Assembly (NCBI GenBank): GCA_902766515.1
Contig: CACXEB010000115.1
Location: 1-6,132, forward strand
DNA length: 6,132 bases
Reading direction: 5' to 3'
Origin: an uncultured Eubacteriales bacterium
GTDB lineage: Bacteria > Bacillota_A > Clostridia > Christensenellales > Aristaeellaceae
The translations under genes and the position numbers were made by a program. Positions 5,555 through 6,132 of this stretch are shown here, one piece after another. The notes beneath the pieces are model-generated. The model saw nothing but the letters and a program-made list of their open reading frames with translations. It was not told the origin of the DNA and searched no databases. Numbering within the stretch: position 1 is the stretch's first letter; every line of letters starts with the position of its first letter.

Positions 5555-6132
5555 TCACACGAGCGCCTTCAGCGCTTCACAGGCCGCGTCGAACGCGGCG
5601 TCGCTGCTGGGGTATTCAAAGGCGTCCACCTGCGTGCGATGGCCGGCCCGCTCCAGCCCCTTCAGCCCGTCGAACACGCTCAGGTGCGGCTCCACCGTGA
5701 CGGCCTGCCCGCCCATCGCGCGGAAATCCCGCAGGATCTCCGGCACGTGGCCGATGCCGTGCCCGGAGGGCACCACGCGGCCGTCCGGCAGCGCGTCCTT
5801 GATATGCAGGTATTTGATCCGGTCCTTCAGCAGCGCCCACGCCGCCAGGGTATCCTGCCCGCACTGGACGAAGTTGGCGGGATCGAAGATCCCCGCCATC
5901 CCGGGATACACATTCAGCAGGTCGGCGCAGCGGTCCGCCATGTCCCCGTAGATGCCCTTTTCATTCTCATGGCACAGGGTGATGCCGCTGCCCTCGGCCG
6001 CCGCCAGCATCTGCCCCACCTGGTCGATCACCTTGCCGCGGAACGCCGCCTGACGCCCCTCGGGCACATAGAACGAAAACATGCGCAGGTTTTTCGCGCC
6101 CAGGACGGCCGCCAGGTCCAGCACGTGGCGCA
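5555..6132 (-). CDS. Xylose-isomerase-like TIM-barrel sugar-phosphate isomerase/epimerase (5' end outside window)
   Basis: About 192 C-terminal residues are visible, ending at the TGA at 5555-5557. The frame is open to the right edge, and the sequence at the edge (RHVLDLAAVLGAKNLRMFSFY) is internal barrel sequence. The GTG at 6122-6124 is therefore a valine codon, not a start. Numbering from that valine, the metal-binding residues usual for the AP_endonuc_2/xylose-isomerase-like family are visible: Glu53 in CHENEKG, Asp81 in FDPANF, His107 in YLHIKD and Glu145 in VEPHL. GHGIGHVPEIL (121-131) is the family's late loop. Such enzymes use a divalent metal to isomerise or epimerise sugars or related polyols, in the cytoplasm; the substrate cannot be named from this fragment. 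The gene is GC-rich like its host and unlike the adjacent peptidase gene. A stem-loop follows the stop. Xylose isomerase proper is less likely, given the short barrel segments. Confidence 0.86.
   Translation of the reverse strand, partial: RHVLDLAAVLGAKNLRMFSFYVPEGRQAAFRGKVIDQVGQMLAAAEGSGITLCHENEKGIYGDMADRCADLLNVYPGMAGIFDPANFVQCGQDTLAAWALLKDRIKYLHIKDALPDGRVVPSGHGIGHVPEILRDFRAMGGQAVTVEPHLSVFDGLKGLERAGHRTQVDAFEYPSSDAAFDAACEALKALV

Noticed and set aside
6122..6124. GTG as the start of the isomerase-like gene
   Set aside because: The frame continues to the window edge, and the sequence at this point is internal barrel sequence, so the true start lies outside the window.
1..6132. Defence system, CRISPR array, transposon, tRNA or rRNA
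   Set aside because: I looked on both strands and saw no repeat arrays, transposase motifs, terminal inverted repeats or tRNA-like cloverleaf sequences.

Overview
The window is a gene-dense stretch of bacterial chromosome carrying six protein genes, two of them cut by the window edges. I see no RNA gene, CRISPR array, insertion sequence or phage signature. Most of it is very GC-rich (hand counts of 73-78% in two 60-base samples from coding sequence). Shine-Dalgarno sites are strong and close to GGAGG. The gene families (Flavodoxin_4-type flavodoxin, TM1586-like nitroreductase, clostridial-style S41 protease, sugar-phosphate isomerase/epimerase) suggest a GC-rich anaerobic Firmicute, perhaps an uncultured gut or rumen Clostridia member. 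That assignment is inference from family flavour, not from any marker gene.

Layout. Bases 1-1525 (minus) hold most of a PHB-depolymerase-type alpha/beta-hydrolase esterase, whose 3' end lies beyond the left edge. A 222-base divergent intergenic region (1526-1747) follows, with one good plus-strand promoter candidate and several short palindromes. From 1748 to 4105 (plus) three tightly packed genes form a likely operon. These are a small flavodoxin, a nitroreductase-fold flavoprotein whose start overlaps the flavodoxin stop (ATGA), and a protein made of two fused GNAT acetyltransferase domains. The operon meets, tail to tail, a minus-strand S41 peptidase gene (4102-5472), and the two stop codons share one TTAA. 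Upstream of the peptidase, after a short gap containing a stem-loop, lies the 3' part of a xylose-isomerase-like TIM-barrel enzyme (5555-6132, minus), whose start is beyond the right edge.

How the genes may work together. The flavodoxin and nitroreductase are both flavoproteins and appear translationally coupled, so a shared redox job (electron delivery to, or reduction of, a small molecule) is plausible. The double GNAT could acetylate a related small molecule or a protein, but nothing in the sequence names the substrate. The esterase and isomerase look like carbohydrate or ester catabolism enzymes. The S41 gene is clearly lower in GC (about 42-55% in four samples) than its neighbours and may have been acquired separately.

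The most interesting observations are these: the esterase appears to contain two tandem hydrolase folds, the first with a decayed active site; the S41 protease has no export signal, lacks the Ser-Lys dyad lysine and has foreign-looking composition; and the flavodoxin-nitroreductase-double-GNAT arrangement is compact. I do not see a recognisable defence, secretion or mobile system.
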